Positions 43,196 through 52,423 of a DNA stretch of 64,000 nucleotides are shown here, piece after piece. Position 1 is the first letter of the stretch. Each line of letters starts with the position of its first letter. Source of the stretch: an uncultured Ilumatobacter sp. GTDB taxonomy: Bacteria > Actinomycetota > Acidimicrobiia > Acidimicrobiales > Ilumatobacteraceae. The translations under genes were made by a program, and so were the position numbers. The stretch covers positions 62,001 to 126,000 of the forward strand of contig CALKNK010000009.1 in the NCBI GenBank assembly GCA_938091165.1. The letters are read 5' to 3'. Below the pieces are notes generated by a model that was given only the letters and a program-made list of their open reading frames with translations, made no database searches and had not been told where the DNA came from.

Positions 43196-43719
43196 GCGAT
43201 CCCTTTGCGATCCTTGGTCTTAATGACACCGCAACCGCTGCGGCGGTTCGAACAGCGCGTCGCGAACTGGCCAAACGGCATCATCCTGACGCTGGCGGTG
43301 ATGCCGAGATGATGCGTAAAATCAACCAGGCTGCTGGGGAGGCACTGCAGTTGATCGCTAACTGCGCTACCGCAACCGAACCTGGCGCGCGGTCCGTCAG
43401 CGAATTCAATGACGATCCGACCGGCGTGTCACGAGATGTTCCATCATTTACTGTCGAGGCACTCCCTGTCGAAACGTTTCAAGCCCTGCTGGTGGTGTCG
43501 AATTGGATCGGCGAGGTCCTCGACGACGACCCGCCCTACAGGCTCGACACGCATCTGCATGAACCGGCCCAGTGCTGGTGCCGGTTGGAACTTGTGCCCG
43601 ACGCCGGTGCATCAACGGTGAGTATTACGCTGGCAAACGAGGCGGGACAGCTGGTCCCCGAAATCGAACAGGTGCGTGACACCTGGATTGAACAGCTCAA
43701 CCGTTACGACTGGCGGTAG
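43192..43719 (+). CDS. J-domain protein
   Basis: A 175-residue protein with an N-terminal J-domain (about residues 3-58): FAILGLNDTATAAAVRTARR, then KRHHPDAGGD with the HPD tripeptide that stimulates DnaK-type ATPases. The C-terminal about 100 residues have no DnaJ zinc finger or substrate domain and are unrecognised. It probably recruits Hsp70 to a specific client. The start overlaps the xylB stop (ATGA), so the two are cotranscribed, although no functional link is evident. Confidence 0.87.
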   Translation: MSDPFAILGLNDTATAAAVRTARRELAKRHHPDAGGDAEMMRKINQAAGEALQLIANCATATEPGARSVSEFNDDPTGVSRDVPSFTVEALPVETFQALLVVSNWIGEVLDDDPPYRLDTHLHEPAQCWCRLELVPDAGASTVSITLANEAGQLVPEIEQVRDTWIEQLNRYDWR

Positions 43720-43775
43720 CCGAGATTCTCAGCGAGTTGTCCTGATGAGGTTGCAGTAAAGCTGAGGCGAACCTG

Positions 43776-44687
43776 TCACCGGGGACGAGGGGCTGCAGCC
43801 TTCTCCAAGCGATCCCGAATTGCAGAACCTAGTCCTTCTGATGGAGGCAAAACGGCAATGAGTACGTCAACTCCCTCGTCGTCCGCTGTCCTCAGTTCGG
43901 TAAACAGCAGCCGGGCATAGGTGTCAAGATCGCCAGTGAGATCAAGCACGCGCGCGCCGGGCGTTCCTGAGCGTAGAGCCAAAGCATCGTCTAAATGATC
44001 TACAAGACGTACCTCGCAGCGGGGCGCGTAATGTGATTCCAGCATGCCGCTGGAGCGCGAGGGGCCCGATGCAGCCGCAAGAGCCCCGATCTGTTCCTCG
44101 GACAGTGGTCCAGCGCGAAGCAGCTGGGGTGGCTCCACAGTGGTGTCCACGATGGTGCTCTCAAGGCCAATCGTCGACGGTCCGCCATCGAGGATGACGT
44201 CACGTCTGGGATCGAGGTAGTCACCGAGGTCAGCCAGAACATGCGCTGCCGTTGTCGGACTGACCAAACCAAATCGATTCGCTGAGGGTGCGGCGATGCC
44301 AAGCCCAGTTCGTAGCAGCAGATCACGGGTAACTGGATGGGAAGGCACGCGCAACCCCACCGTGTCGCGGCCGCCAGTGACCACATCAGGTACGAGCGGA
44401 GACCGAGGTACGATCAGCGTGAGCGGTCCTGGCCACGCAAGCTCCGCAAGAGTACGCGCTATCGGTGCAGGCTTGTCAGCCCACGTGTCGAGGTCGCCGA
44501 TGTTTGCGATATGCACAATCAACGGATGGCCTATCGGTCGTCCTTTGATCTCGAAGATGCGTTCAACGGCAGCAGGATTCGACGCATCAGCGGCCAACCC
44601 GTAGACCGTTTCGGTCGGAATCGCAACGAGTCCGCCGGCGTAAAGCGCCTCGGCGGCAAGGCTGACGTCCGTCGAAAGTAGCGACAC
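43776..44687 (-). CDS. sua5: L-threonylcarbamoyladenylate synthase, Sua5 type
   Basis: A 303-residue enzyme making threonylcarbamoyl-AMP from Thr, bicarbonate and ATP for the t6A modification of tRNAs reading ANN codons. The YrdC domain shows GLVAIPTETVYGLAADA, EIKGRPIGHPLIVH, WPGPLTLIV, RVPSHPVTRDLL and GIAAPSANRFGLVSPTTA. The C-terminal about 100 residues (PLSEEQIGAL, MLESHYAPRC) form the Sua5 domain absent from short TsaC. The GTG at 44687 starts 3 bp after the upstream hydrolase stop on the same strand. Confidence 0.94.
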   Translation of the reverse strand: MSLLSTDVSLAAEALYAGGLVAIPTETVYGLAADASNPAAVERIFEIKGRPIGHPLIVHIANIGDLDTWADKPAPIARTLAELAWPGPLTLIVPRSPLVPDVVTGGRDTVGLRVPSHPVTRDLLLRTGLGIAAPSANRFGLVSPTTAAHVLADLGDYLDPRRDVILDGGPSTIGLESTIVDTTVEPPQLLRAGPLSEEQIGALAAASGPSRSSGMLESHYAPRCEVRLVDHLDDALALRSGTPGARVLDLTGDLDTYARLLFTELRTADDEGVDVLIAVLPPSEGLGSAIRDRLEKAAAPRPR

Positions 44688-44690
44688 GGA

Positions 44691-45410
44691 TCAAACCGCG
44701 TCGAGGAATTCGAGAGCTGCGTCGAAGAAGCCGAACGCCTCTGGCGTGGCGAAGTGATCGACATTACGCAGCGTTTCGCATTGTCCCTGCGGAAACCACG
44801 ACGCTAACTCGTCAGCCGGATGAACGAAGTCTTGGTCGCCGACCACGATGAGAACCGGGCAGGCCACTGCAGAGCACATCGTTGCATCAATATCTCCAGC
44901 CGAAGCCCGCCGCATGACAGCGGTCAACGCAACGATGTCGTTGTCCGGCTGCTGGGCGTACTGGACAAAGAGTCGAGCGGTATGGTCCATCTCGGCGAGA
45001 ACTGCGGGCGTCGGTTCGCCACTCTCGATGACGCTTTCAAGTCCCTGCACGATTCGGGCGGCGCCTACTTGATCTCGCTCGACCACGTTTTTCCCAATTC
45101 CTGCCAAGACCAGGCGGCTAAAACGGTCAGGACGAGCGATTGCCGCTCGCAGCAATGTGATCGCGCCGAGTGAGAACCCAACTGCTTCGATTGGTGCGTC
45201 TGGCGAGGCTGCATCGATCGCATCAAACACTCGAAGGGTTAGATCACTGTAAGCCTCGGGTTCATGCGGCTTCGGTGCTGCCCCATGCCCGAGCAGATCA
45301 ACACTCACGACCTCCTTGCCGCCGTCCTCGAGTAAAGCGGTGAACCCGCTTCGCTGCCAGGTCGTCGCAAACGAACCCCCCCAACCGTGTACCAGTACTA
45401 CTGATTCCAT
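44691..45410 (-). CDS. alpha/beta hydrolase (BioH/MenH-like)
   Basis: A 239-residue hydrolase. LVHGWGGSFATTWQ is the oxyanion-hole HGxG region, EAVGFSLGAITLLRAA the nucleophile elbow with Ser (about residue 99), VVGDQDFVHPADEL carries the acid Asp and NVDHFATPEAF the catalytic His. Substrate unknown; it is paired with sua5 on one transcript. TAGGGT ends 9 nt before the ATG, leaving a leader of about 2 nt. Confidence 0.88.
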   Translation of the reverse strand: MESVVLVHGWGGSFATTWQRSGFTALLEDGGKEVVSVDLLGHGAAPKPHEPEAYSDLTLRVFDAIDAASPDAPIEAVGFSLGAITLLRAAIARPDRFSRLVLAGIGKNVVERDQVGAARIVQGLESVIESGEPTPAVLAEMDHTARLFVQYAQQPDNDIVALTAVMRRASAGDIDATMCSAVACPVLIVVGDQDFVHPADELASWFPQGQCETLRNVDHFATPEAFGFFDAALEFLDAV

Positions 45411-45419
45411 GCAGCGGCC

Positions 45420-45436
45420 ACCCTAGGCCGTATCGT
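45420..45436. promoter_or_regulatory. divergent -10 boxes, hydrolase-sua5 / guaB1
   Basis: The minus strand reads TAGGGT (45425-45420), 9 nt before the ATG at 45410. The plus strand has TATCGT (45431-45436), which would give guaB1 a leader of about 33 nt with the ribosome site GAGAG (45465-45469). Confidence 0.4.
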
Positions 45437-45475
45437 GGAGTCGCCTTGCACGCTGTGCCCAACCGAGAGTGACCC

Positions 45476-46915
45476 ATGCGCCTCCTACATAAGCCTGACC
45501 ATGACCTGACCTACAGCGACGTCTTCATGGTCCCCAGTTTGTCCGATGTGGCCTCACGAATGGATGTCGACTTGTCGACTCCGGACGGCATCGGAACAAC
45601 GATTCCCCTCGTCGTCTCCAACATGACCGCCGTAGCAGGACGGCGCATGGCCGAAACGGTCGCCCGACGTGGTGGAGTAGCGATCTTGCCTCAAGACATT
45701 CCCGTCGATGTCGCAGGCCGCGTCGTGGCCTACGTCAAGAAATGTCACCCCGTCTTCGAAACACCTATCACGCTGGGTCCGGATGCGACGATCGGTGATG
45801 CCATGTCTCTGATCCACAAGCGAGCCCATGGCGCCGTCGTGATTGTGGACGACGGTAAGCCAGTCGGTGTGTTCACCGAACACGATCAGGAAGGCGTCGA
45901 TCGTTTCACGCAGTTGCATGCGGTGATGACTCGAAATCTACATCTCGTCGATCCGGACGTGGATCCGGCCACTGCGTACGAGCAACTCGAAGAGATGCGT
46001 CTCAACGTGGCTCCAGTGGTTGACCCGGCGTCCAACAACGGGGAACTGCTGGGGGTCATCACGCGCAAGGGCGCGTTGCGATCAACGATTTACCGCCCGG
46101 CAGTTGACGCCGAAGGTCGTTTGTTAATTGGCGTTGCAGTTGGAATCAACGGTGACCCTGCGGCGCGTGCCACCGAACTGTCCCGAATGGGTGCCGACGT
46201 CCTAGTGATTGACACTGCACACGGACATCAAACACGAACGCTACGCGCAGTCGAAGCGGTCCGCGCAGCGTTGCCTGACGCATGCATTGTCGCAGGCAAC
46301 GTCGTCACCGCCGACGGAACCAGTGAGCTGATTGGGGCCGGCGCTGACATCATCAAGGTCGGCGTGGGCCCAGGTGCGATGTGCACTACTCGGATGATGA
46401 CTGGAGTCGGTCGTCCGCAGTTCTCCGCGGTGCTCGAGTGTTCTGCTGAGGCAGCCCGGTTGGGTAAGCACGTCTGGGCGGACGGTGGGGTGCGGTTCCC
46501 CCGAGACGTGGCGCTGGCGCTCGCAGGTGGTGCAGCCAACGTGATGTTCGGTTCATGGCTTGCGGGAACCTACGAATCTGCTGCCGACACGCTCCGTGAC
46601 CCAGAAGGGCGGCTCTACAAGGAAAGCTTTGGAATGGCGTCGAACCGAGCGGTAAAAAACCGCACCCGGGCCGAGAGCTCGTTCGATCGAGCCCGCAAGG
46701 AGTTGTTTGAGGAAGGCATCAGCACGTCCCGGATGTACCTGGATTCTGAGCGCCCGAGTGTCGAGGACATCATCGATCAAATTGTCGCTGGACTGCGGTC
46801 AGCATGTACCTATGCGGGTGCTGATTCGGTCTCAGCCTTCCAAGAGCGAGCCGTAGTTGGGTTGCAGAGTTCGTCTGGCTACGACGAAGGTCGTCCGGTT
46901 GGGGTGAGCTGGTGA
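45476..46915 (+). CDS. guaB1: GuaB1-family IMP dehydrogenase-related protein (probable GMP reductase)
   Basis: A 479-residue IMPDH/GMPR-family barrel with two CBS domains (about residues 95-205; AHGAVVIVDDGKPVGVFTEH). The catalytic Cys loop is VGPGAMCTTRMMTGVG (about residue 305), with GADVLVIDTAHGHQ and HVWADGGVRFPRDVALALAG as barrel segments. It groups with actinobacterial GuaB1 rather than IMPDH GuaB2; the mycobacterial GuaB1 acts as a GMP reductase, which would return GMP to IMP for purine salvage. CBS domains suggest nucleotide control. Start codon of cmk overlaps its stop. Confidence 0.92.
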   Translation: MRLLHKPDHDLTYSDVFMVPSLSDVASRMDVDLSTPDGIGTTIPLVVSNMTAVAGRRMAETVARRGGVAILPQDIPVDVAGRVVAYVKKCHPVFETPITLGPDATIGDAMSLIHKRAHGAVVIVDDGKPVGVFTEHDQEGVDRFTQLHAVMTRNLHLVDPDVDPATAYEQLEEMRLNVAPVVDPASNNGELLGVITRKGALRSTIYRPAVDAEGRLLIGVAVGINGDPAARATELSRMGADVLVIDTAHGHQTRTLRAVEAVRAALPDACIVAGNVVTADGTSELIGAGADIIKVGVGPGAMCTTRMMTGVGRPQFSAVLECSAEAARLGKHVWADGGVRFPRDVALALAGGAANVMFGSWLAGTYESAADTLRDPEGRLYKESFGMASNRAVKNRTRAESSFDRARKELFEEGISTSRMYLDSERPSVEDIIDQIVAGLRSACTYAGADSVSAFQERAVVGLQSSSGYDEGRPVGVSW

Positions 46916-47586
46916 CTTCAGCCGACGGTGTGGTGATTGCCATTGATGGTCCAGCGGGTGCTGGCAAGAGCACGGTCGGTCGAGCGGTCGCATCGCGCCT
47001 CGGGTTGGGATATCTCGACACAGGGGCGATGTATCGGGGCGTCACCTTCGGTGTTCTCCGACGAGGGCTGGATCCAGGCGATGTCGAAGCGGTGGCGCGG
47101 ATAGCCGAAGCAATTGAACTCGGTTTTCACGACGACGGCGTTACTGTCGACGGCGTCGACGCGAGTATCGAAATTCGCGGGCGCGCAGTGACCGCTGCGG
47201 TGAGTTCGGTTGCGGCAAACAGTGCGGTTCGTGCCGAGTTGGTTCGCCGTCAACGGGAATGGGTTGCGGTACGAGGTGGCGGTGTCGTTGAGGGAAGAGA
47301 CATTGGGTCGGTCGTGTTCCCCGACGCTGCACTCAAGCTGTACGTAACGGCGTCACCGCGTGTGCGAGCCGAGCGGCGTGTTGCGGAGATCGGTGGCGAT
47401 GTTGACGATGTCGAGTCCTCAATTATCGAACGCGACCGAAAAGATTCGTCTCGTGCTGATAGCCCACTGGTCGAAGCAAGTGGCGCCATCGTGGTTGACA
47501 CCAGTGGCTTGTCGATCAATGATGTCGTCGACTCGGTCCTCAACCTACTTGCCCCGAGCCGAGGGAGCGACGATGTCAAGGGTTGA
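46912..47586 (+). CDS. cmk: cytidylate kinase
   Basis: A 224-residue (d)CMP kinase. P-loop IAIDGPAGAGKSTVGRAVA, LGYLDTGAMYRGVTFG (CMP-binding), RQREWVAVRGGGVVEGRDIG and KLYVTASPRVRAERRV are diagnostic. The GTG at 46912 overlaps the guaB1 stop by 4 bp and the gene overlaps plsC by 14 bp. cmk and plsC are a common actinobacterial neighbour pair. Confidence 0.96.
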   Translation: MTSADGVVIAIDGPAGAGKSTVGRAVASRLGLGYLDTGAMYRGVTFGVLRRGLDPGDVEAVARIAEAIELGFHDDGVTVDGVDASIEIRGRAVTAAVSSVAANSAVRAELVRRQREWVAVRGGGVVEGRDIGSVVFPDAALKLYVTASPRVRAERRVAEIGGDVDDVESSIIERDRKDSSRADSPLVEASGAIVVDTSGLSINDVVDSVLNLLAPSRGSDDVKG

Positions 47587-48238
47587 GACCGGATTCGCCG
47601 GGGCGAGTCGATTGGAAAAAGCCTTGTACATCGTCTTTCGCACGATTGTCTGCGGTTTCGCACAGCTCTACACACGCATGAAAATCGAGGGTAAGGAGCA
47701 CCTGCCGGCAGACGGGGCTTACGTGTTGGCGCCGGTTCATCGCAGCTACGTTGATACGCCGATTGCGGCCTGTGTGACCCGACGTCGTGTCCGGTTCATG
47801 GGCAAGGATTCGATGTGGAAATACGCGGCTGTGGGCAAGCTCATCTCGGCTTTAGGGACGTTCCCGGTGTCGCGCGGCACCGCTGATCGTGAGGCATTGC
47901 AACGATCGATTGCAGTACTCAAAGGTGGAGAGCCCCTAGTGCTGTTTCCGGAAGGTGAACGCAAGGACGGCCCGGTCGTGCAACCGCTGTTTGATGGTGC
48001 AGCGTTCGTCGCAGCTAAAGCTGGTGTACCGATTATCCCTGTGGGTATCGGCGGCTCTGACAGGGTGATGCCACGCGGCGCGAAGTTCGTGTTCCCGCAC
48101 AAGGTGAAGGTCGTCATTGGCGATCCAATACGAGCGGAGGTCGGCGAAAATGGTCGCGCGTCGCGCCGAGCTGTCGCTGAGGTGACGGAGCAACTGCACG
48201 CTGAACTGCAGCGGCTGTTCGACGACGCGAGAGCTTAA
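47573..48238 (+). CDS. plsC: 1-acyl-sn-glycerol-3-phosphate acyltransferase (PlsC-like)
   Basis: About 221 residues. The acyltransferase motif I is APVHRSYVDTPIA (HxxxxD), motif III LVLFPEGERKDGPVVQPLFD (FPEG), and VPIIPVGIGG is motif IV. It adds the second acyl chain to lysophosphatidate in phospholipid synthesis. The start at 47573 (MSRVETGF) is preferred over the long frame from 47360, because GAGGGAG lies 6 nt upstream and the longer frame overlaps cmk. Confidence 0.92.
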   Translation: MSRVETGFAGASRLEKALYIVFRTIVCGFAQLYTRMKIEGKEHLPADGAYVLAPVHRSYVDTPIAACVTRRRVRFMGKDSMWKYAAVGKLISALGTFPVSRGTADREALQRSIAVLKGGEPLVLFPEGERKDGPVVQPLFDGAAFVAAKAGVPIIPVGIGGSDRVMPRGAKFVFPHKVKVVIGDPIRAEVGENGRASRRAVAEVTEQLHAELQRLFDDARA

Positions 48239-48252
48239 ATAAACTAAAGAGC

Positions 48253-49530
48253 TCAGCTGAAGAAGCTTGTTAAAGCTGCGGCCAGAAATTCAGGGTCTTC
48301 GGCTCCACACAACTCTCGCGACGAGTGCATCGACAACTGCGGGACGCCGACGTCGGCGGTTGCAATACCTAGCCGGGTCGCAGTGATGGGCCCAATGGTA
48401 GACCCACATGGCATATTGTTATGTGAAACGAAGACCTGCCACGGAACACCGGCGGCCTCACACGCGACTTGAAAAGCAGCAGCAGTTTCTGCTGACGTCG
48501 CGTACCGTTGATTGGCGTTGACTTTGAGGGCGGGCCCACCGTTGACAATTAGATGGTGCCCAGGTTCATGTCGTTCGCGGTAGTTCGGATGGATCGCGTG
48601 CGCGTTGTCGGCCGAGATGCATAGCGATCCGGCAAGAGCGCGGGGGAGATCGTCGTTCGATCCGCCGCGTGTCGAAACTAAGCGGTCGATTATAGATTCA
48701 AGCAGCGGACCCGCTGCGCCAGTGGAGCTTGCCGAGCCGACCTCCTCGTGATCGTTGAGGACGATCATCGCAATGTGATCAACCGGTTGGGCTGCGTTCA
48801 GTGCGCAGGCGGCAGCCCAGCAAGACAGTTGGTTGTCGAGCCGGCCTGATGCAAGCAGCGACTGATCAGCTCCGATGACAGCGGCGCCCTGTGTGTCGTA
48901 TAAGCACAGGTCCCACCAGGTGGGCGGCGTGTCGAGGCCGGATTCGCTGCCAATCCATTCGGAGAACTCGCCAGGCGATGTTGTGCCGACTCCCCACACA
49001 GGAGTGAGGTGTTGTTGGCGGTCGAGGACAAGGCCGCTTTCGTTGACGTTGCGGTCGAGATGCACAGCAAGTTGAGGAACACGAGCGACTGGGCGTCGAA
49101 CGTCGACCAGTGCCGTCGCTCCGTCGCGGGCGACGAGGCGGCCAGCGATCCCCAAGTCGCGGTCGAGCCAGGTGTTGTTCAAGATGCCGCCATAGATCTC
49201 GACTCCCAACTGTTTCCAGCCTGCGCTGTCCGTGTCAGGCTGCGGTTTCACGCGCAGGCATGGTGAATCGGTATGCGCGCCAGCGATTCGAAACGGTGTT
49301 GCAGCGCTACTGCCTGACGGGAGCTTCCACGCCACTGTTGCCCCACCGCGTATCACATATCCGCGGGTGGGAATATCGTTCCAAGCGGTTGTCTCATCGA
49401 GCTCAGTGAAGCTGTCGAGACGAGCAACGACTGACTGTACTGCGTGCCACGGTGAAGGAGATGCATCGAGAAACGAGATCAGGTCGGCAATTTTGGTGGA
49501 ACTAGCTGGGTTGGAGATCACGTCGGTCAT
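48253..49530 (-). CDS. apeB: M18-family aminopeptidase
   Basis: A 425-residue dinuclear-zinc aminopeptidase of the aspartyl aminopeptidase family. Metal and catalytic residues: His in IAGAHTDSPCLRVKP, Asp in SGRLDNQLSCWAA, the Glu-Glu pair in NDHEEVGSASS, Asp in ISADNAHAIHPNY, and His in LSMHSSRELCG near the C-terminus. It removes N-terminal acidic or neutral residues from cytosolic peptides. The ATG overlaps the stop of the upstream phosphatase (ATGA), with AAAAAGG as ribosome site. Confidence 0.94.
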   Translation of the reverse strand: MTDVISNPASSTKIADLISFLDASPSPWHAVQSVVARLDSFTELDETTAWNDIPTRGYVIRGGATVAWKLPSGSSAATPFRIAGAHTDSPCLRVKPQPDTDSAGWKQLGVEIYGGILNNTWLDRDLGIAGRLVARDGATALVDVRRPVARVPQLAVHLDRNVNESGLVLDRQQHLTPVWGVGTTSPGEFSEWIGSESGLDTPPTWWDLCLYDTQGAAVIGADQSLLASGRLDNQLSCWAAACALNAAQPVDHIAMIVLNDHEEVGSASSTGAAGPLLESIIDRLVSTRGGSNDDLPRALAGSLCISADNAHAIHPNYRERHEPGHHLIVNGGPALKVNANQRYATSAETAAAFQVACEAAGVPWQVFVSHNNMPCGSTIGPITATRLGIATADVGVPQLSMHSSRELCGAEDPEFLAAALTSFFS

Positions 49531-50153
49531 CCTTTTTGAAAAAGACCCATGGGTAGCCCGGTGTTACGCAGGTGGCTGGTCTCGTTGAGCGTGATGACTG
49601 AGCGATCGCCGTTCGAGGATGCAGCGACCCGTTGGATCGAAGTGTAGTTCGGATAGAAGAAACCTCGGCTGAAGTCGTCAGTCATGTTGAGGATGGCGGT
49701 GAGGTAGGCGTTGATGACGCCACCGTGGCAGACCACAGCAACACGGTGACCGCGATGAGCCGTGACGATACCTTCGATCGTATCGACTATCCGGTTGCGG
49801 AAGTCCTCTTGGGTCTCGTCACCGTCCCAGACGCCTTCCAGCATTTCCAGCCACCTCGGGTCTTTGTCGGCTTTCAACTCCTCAACGGGGATGTATTCGG
49901 AGCTAAATCGATCGAACTCGGCTAAACCGGCCCGAAGCGCAATGTCAAGATTGCGCCGCGCCGCCAACGGCTCTGCAGTCTGTCTCGCCCTTTGCATCGT
50001 ACTTGCATAGACCGCATCCAGATGCTCTGATGCAAGGTATTCAGCAAGGTGCGCTGCTTGGGCGTGACCTTCTGCGGACAACTCAGGGTCCGCCGCGCCG
50101 GAATTCAGCTCGCGCCGAATTGGAAGTGCGTGGCGGATCAACAACAACTCCAT
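49527..50153 (-). CDS. histidine phosphatase family protein
   Basis: A 208-residue member of the phosphoglycerate mutase-like superfamily. LLLIRHALPIRRE replaces the usual RHG with RHA, as in a subset of phosphatases; LSAEGHAQAAHLAEYL, ARQTAEPLAARR and AVVCHGGVINAYLTAIL (second His) are present. The start at 50153 is chosen for the family-typical beginning MELLLIRHA; only 19 bp separate it from the pyk ATG. Physiological substrate unknown. Confidence 0.88.
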   Translation of the reverse strand: MELLLIRHALPIRRELNSGAADPELSAEGHAQAAHLAEYLASEHLDAVYASTMQRARQTAEPLAARRNLDIALRAGLAEFDRFSSEYIPVEELKADKDPRWLEMLEGVWDGDETQEDFRNRIVDTIEGIVTAHRGHRVAVVCHGGVINAYLTAILNMTDDFSRGFFYPNYTSIQRVAASSNGDRSVITLNETSHLRNTGLPMGLFQKG

Positions 50154-50159
50154 TGACGA

Positions 50160-50165
50160 TAGACA
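50160..50165 (+). promoter_or_regulatory. pyk: possible -10 TAGACA for pyk
   Basis: TAGACA ends 7 nt before the pyk ATG but lacks the final T of the pattern. Its complement TGTCTA lies within the region upstream of the divergent phosphatase, where TTGTCT ends 7 nt before that ATG. Weak. Confidence 0.3.
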
Positions 50166-50172
50166 AGCAGAT

Positions 50173-51657
50173 ATGACACGCAGGACGAAGATCGTGGCCA
50201 CCATCGGCCCGGCAAGTGACACCGCCACCGGTCTTCAGGACCTCATCCGCGCCGGTGTCGACGTCGTGCGCCTCAACTTGAGCCACGGCACGATCGAGGA
50301 ACACCTGCTGCGGCTCAGTACGGTCCGCGCCGCTGCCGAAACGGTCGGCAAAGAGGTGGCGGTACTTGCCGACTTGCCCGGCCCGAAAATTCGATCTGGT
50401 CGTTTCCCTGAAAGCGGAGCTGTGCTCGCTGTAGGCGAGTTGGTGGAGCTGCGTGCCGGCGATGAGCCAAGTGACTCACGCTGCATCTACGTGCAGTACG
50501 AAACGCTGCTTGAAGACCTGACGATAGGCGGGAACGTAATGCTCGGCGACGGCGCGATCTCGATGTCAGTGCAGTCGGTAGAAGATACGTGCGCCACAGT
50601 TCGCGTCGAGACAGGCGGTATTGCCAATGGTCAGCCCGGTGTGCATCTGCCATCCGACAATCTGCGCCTCGCCACCCCGACTGATGAGGACTTGGTGCTC
50701 GCTGACGAGATGGCAACGGCAGGGGTCGAATTCATTGCCGTGTCGTTCGTCCGCCAAGCAATCGATGTTCAGCGAGTCCGTGACGTTGTCGGTCTGCGCG
50801 CGCAGCTCGTCGCGAAGATCGAAACAAACTCGTCGATTGCCAACCTTGACGACATAGTGAAGATGTCCGATGCCGTGATGGTGGCCCGCGGGGACCTGGG
50901 CATCGACTGTCCAATCGAAGATGTGCCGCACCTACAGAAGAAAATCATTCGGCACTGCGTCGAGCTCGGTACCCCGGTCATCACCGCCACGCAGATGCTC
51001 GAGTCGATGATTGAGTCGTCTGCACCAACGCGCGCTGAAGTGAGCGATGTTGCCAATGCGGTGTTCGACGGTACCGACGCGGTGATGCTGTCCGGCGAGA
51101 CGGCTATTGGTCGTGACCCTGTCTCAGTTGTGACCACGATGGGCAAGATCGCAGAGCGAGCTGAATCGGCGGCAAGCTACCGACAGTGGGCGGACCGCTT
51201 GGGACGAGTGCAACTCGACGGGCGACACGAACCAATGGAACAGGGCGACAGAGTCACAGCAGCACTGACGCACGCCGCATCACAGGCGGCGATTGATTCG
51301 AAGGCATCAGCCATTCTGTGTTGTACGAACAGTGGGCGAACGGCGCGAGCCATGGCACGATTCCGGCCGGAAGCCGAAATGATCGCCCTTTCGCCGGAGG
51401 CGTCGATGGTTCGAAGCTTGGCGCTTACCTGGGGAGTCATTCCAATGCAGGTCGGCACGTACGAATCCACCGACGAGATGGTCTGGTTCGCCGTCGAAAC
51501 GGCTCTCCGGGCTGGCGCCGTGCGCCACGGTGACACCGTGGTGGTCCTAGCCGGTGTACCTGCCCAACGCCAGGCCGACCTTGACCGCAACCTGCCAAAA
51601 CGTTCGTGGGTCGGGAGAGCAGCATCGGACGTGATGCGCATCGTGCATGTCGACTGA
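50173..51657 (+). CDS. pyk: pyruvate kinase
   Basis: A 494-residue glycolytic kinase converting PEP and ADP to pyruvate and ATP. TKIVATIGPASDTATGLQDL, VVRLNLSHGTIEEHL, ADLPGPKIRSGRFPE, VMVARGDLGIDCP, VITATQMLESMI (catalytic loop) and DAVMLSGETAIGRDPV are all standard. The C-terminal allosteric domain includes SALLCCTNSGRTARAMA-like and VVVLAGVPAQ segments. Overlaps the following hydrolase by 11 bp. Confidence 0.97.
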   Translation: MTRRTKIVATIGPASDTATGLQDLIRAGVDVVRLNLSHGTIEEHLLRLSTVRAAAETVGKEVAVLADLPGPKIRSGRFPESGAVLAVGELVELRAGDEPSDSRCIYVQYETLLEDLTIGGNVMLGDGAISMSVQSVEDTCATVRVETGGIANGQPGVHLPSDNLRLATPTDEDLVLADEMATAGVEFIAVSFVRQAIDVQRVRDVVGLRAQLVAKIETNSSIANLDDIVKMSDAVMVARGDLGIDCPIEDVPHLQKKIIRHCVELGTPVITATQMLESMIESSAPTRAEVSDVANAVFDGTDAVMLSGETAIGRDPVSVVTTMGKIAERAESAASYRQWADRLGRVQLDGRHEPMEQGDRVTAALTHAASQAAIDSKASAILCCTNSGRTARAMARFRPEAEMIALSPEASMVRSLALTWGVIPMQVGTYESTDEMVWFAVETALRAGAVRHGDTVVVLAGVPAQRQADLDRNLPKRSWVGRAASDVMRIVHVD

Positions 51658-52423
51658 ACTCTTTTCGGCAGTAACGGGCAACATCGACGATTTCGCCCGC
51701 CCGTTAATCATCTTGTGTCACGGTTCGATGGACCGGTCAGCAGGCATGCTTCGACTTAGTAGGCGACTTGAGGAGACTGCAGTCGTAATCCGTTACGACC
51801 GACGGGGCTACGCGAAATCGAGAGACATCGGACCCCCGTATGGAGTCGATGAGCAGATCGCTGACCTGGCCCTGGTGATTGACCGGCATGCGCCGGGGCG
51901 GAGCATCGATCTGGCATTTGGACACAGTTTCGGAGGCAACGTCGTTCTTGGGCTGGCAGCTCAACGGCCGGAGCTAATCGCTCGAACCGCTGTGTATGAG
52001 ACACCGCTGTCGTGGTTGGATTGGTGGCCTAACAGCGGGGCAGGCGGTGCTGCAGCTCAAGCCGCCAGTCCGCAGGGCGCAGCCGAAGCGTTCATGCGCC
52101 GACTCGTCGGCGACGAGCGATGGGAGCGGTTGCCGGAAGCGACACGAGCTCGAAGGCGTGCCGAGGGTGAGTCGATGGTCGCTGAGCTCAACGATCTGCG
52201 CCGTGCTGCGCCTTGGAACCCCGATGATGTGCGTTGCCCGGTGTTAGCAGTCAGTGGCGACAACGGACGCCCTCATCATCAACGAGGAATGCAGCTACTG
52301 GCCGACATGCTGCCGAAAGCAATGTTCGCCCGTCTTAATGGTGCGGGGCACGGTGCGCCCAACACGCATCCGACCGAATTGTCGATGTTGCTCCGCGAGT
52401 GGCTCAGTCGAGAGATCGACTGA
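51647..52423 (+). CDS. alpha/beta hydrolase
   Basis: A 258-residue hydrolase. LIILCHGSMDRSAGM (oxyanion loop), RYDRRGYAKSRDIGP, LAFGHSFGGNVVLGLAA (nucleophile Ser, about residue 90), LAVSGDNGRPHHQRG (acid) and LNGAGHGAPNTHP (catalytic His) complete the triad. Haloperoxidase/esterase-like; substrate unknown. Translationally coupled to pyk by an 11-bp overlap. Confidence 0.88.
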   Translation: MSTELFSAVTGNIDDFARPLIILCHGSMDRSAGMLRLSRRLEETAVVIRYDRRGYAKSRDIGPPYGVDEQIADLALVIDRHAPGRSIDLAFGHSFGGNVVLGLAAQRPELIARTAVYETPLSWLDWWPNSGAGGAAAQAASPQGAAEAFMRRLVGDERWERLPEATRARRRAEGESMVAELNDLRRAAPWNPDDVRCPVLAVSGDNGRPHHQRGMQLLADMLPKAMFARLNGAGHGAPNTHPTELSMLLREWLSREID

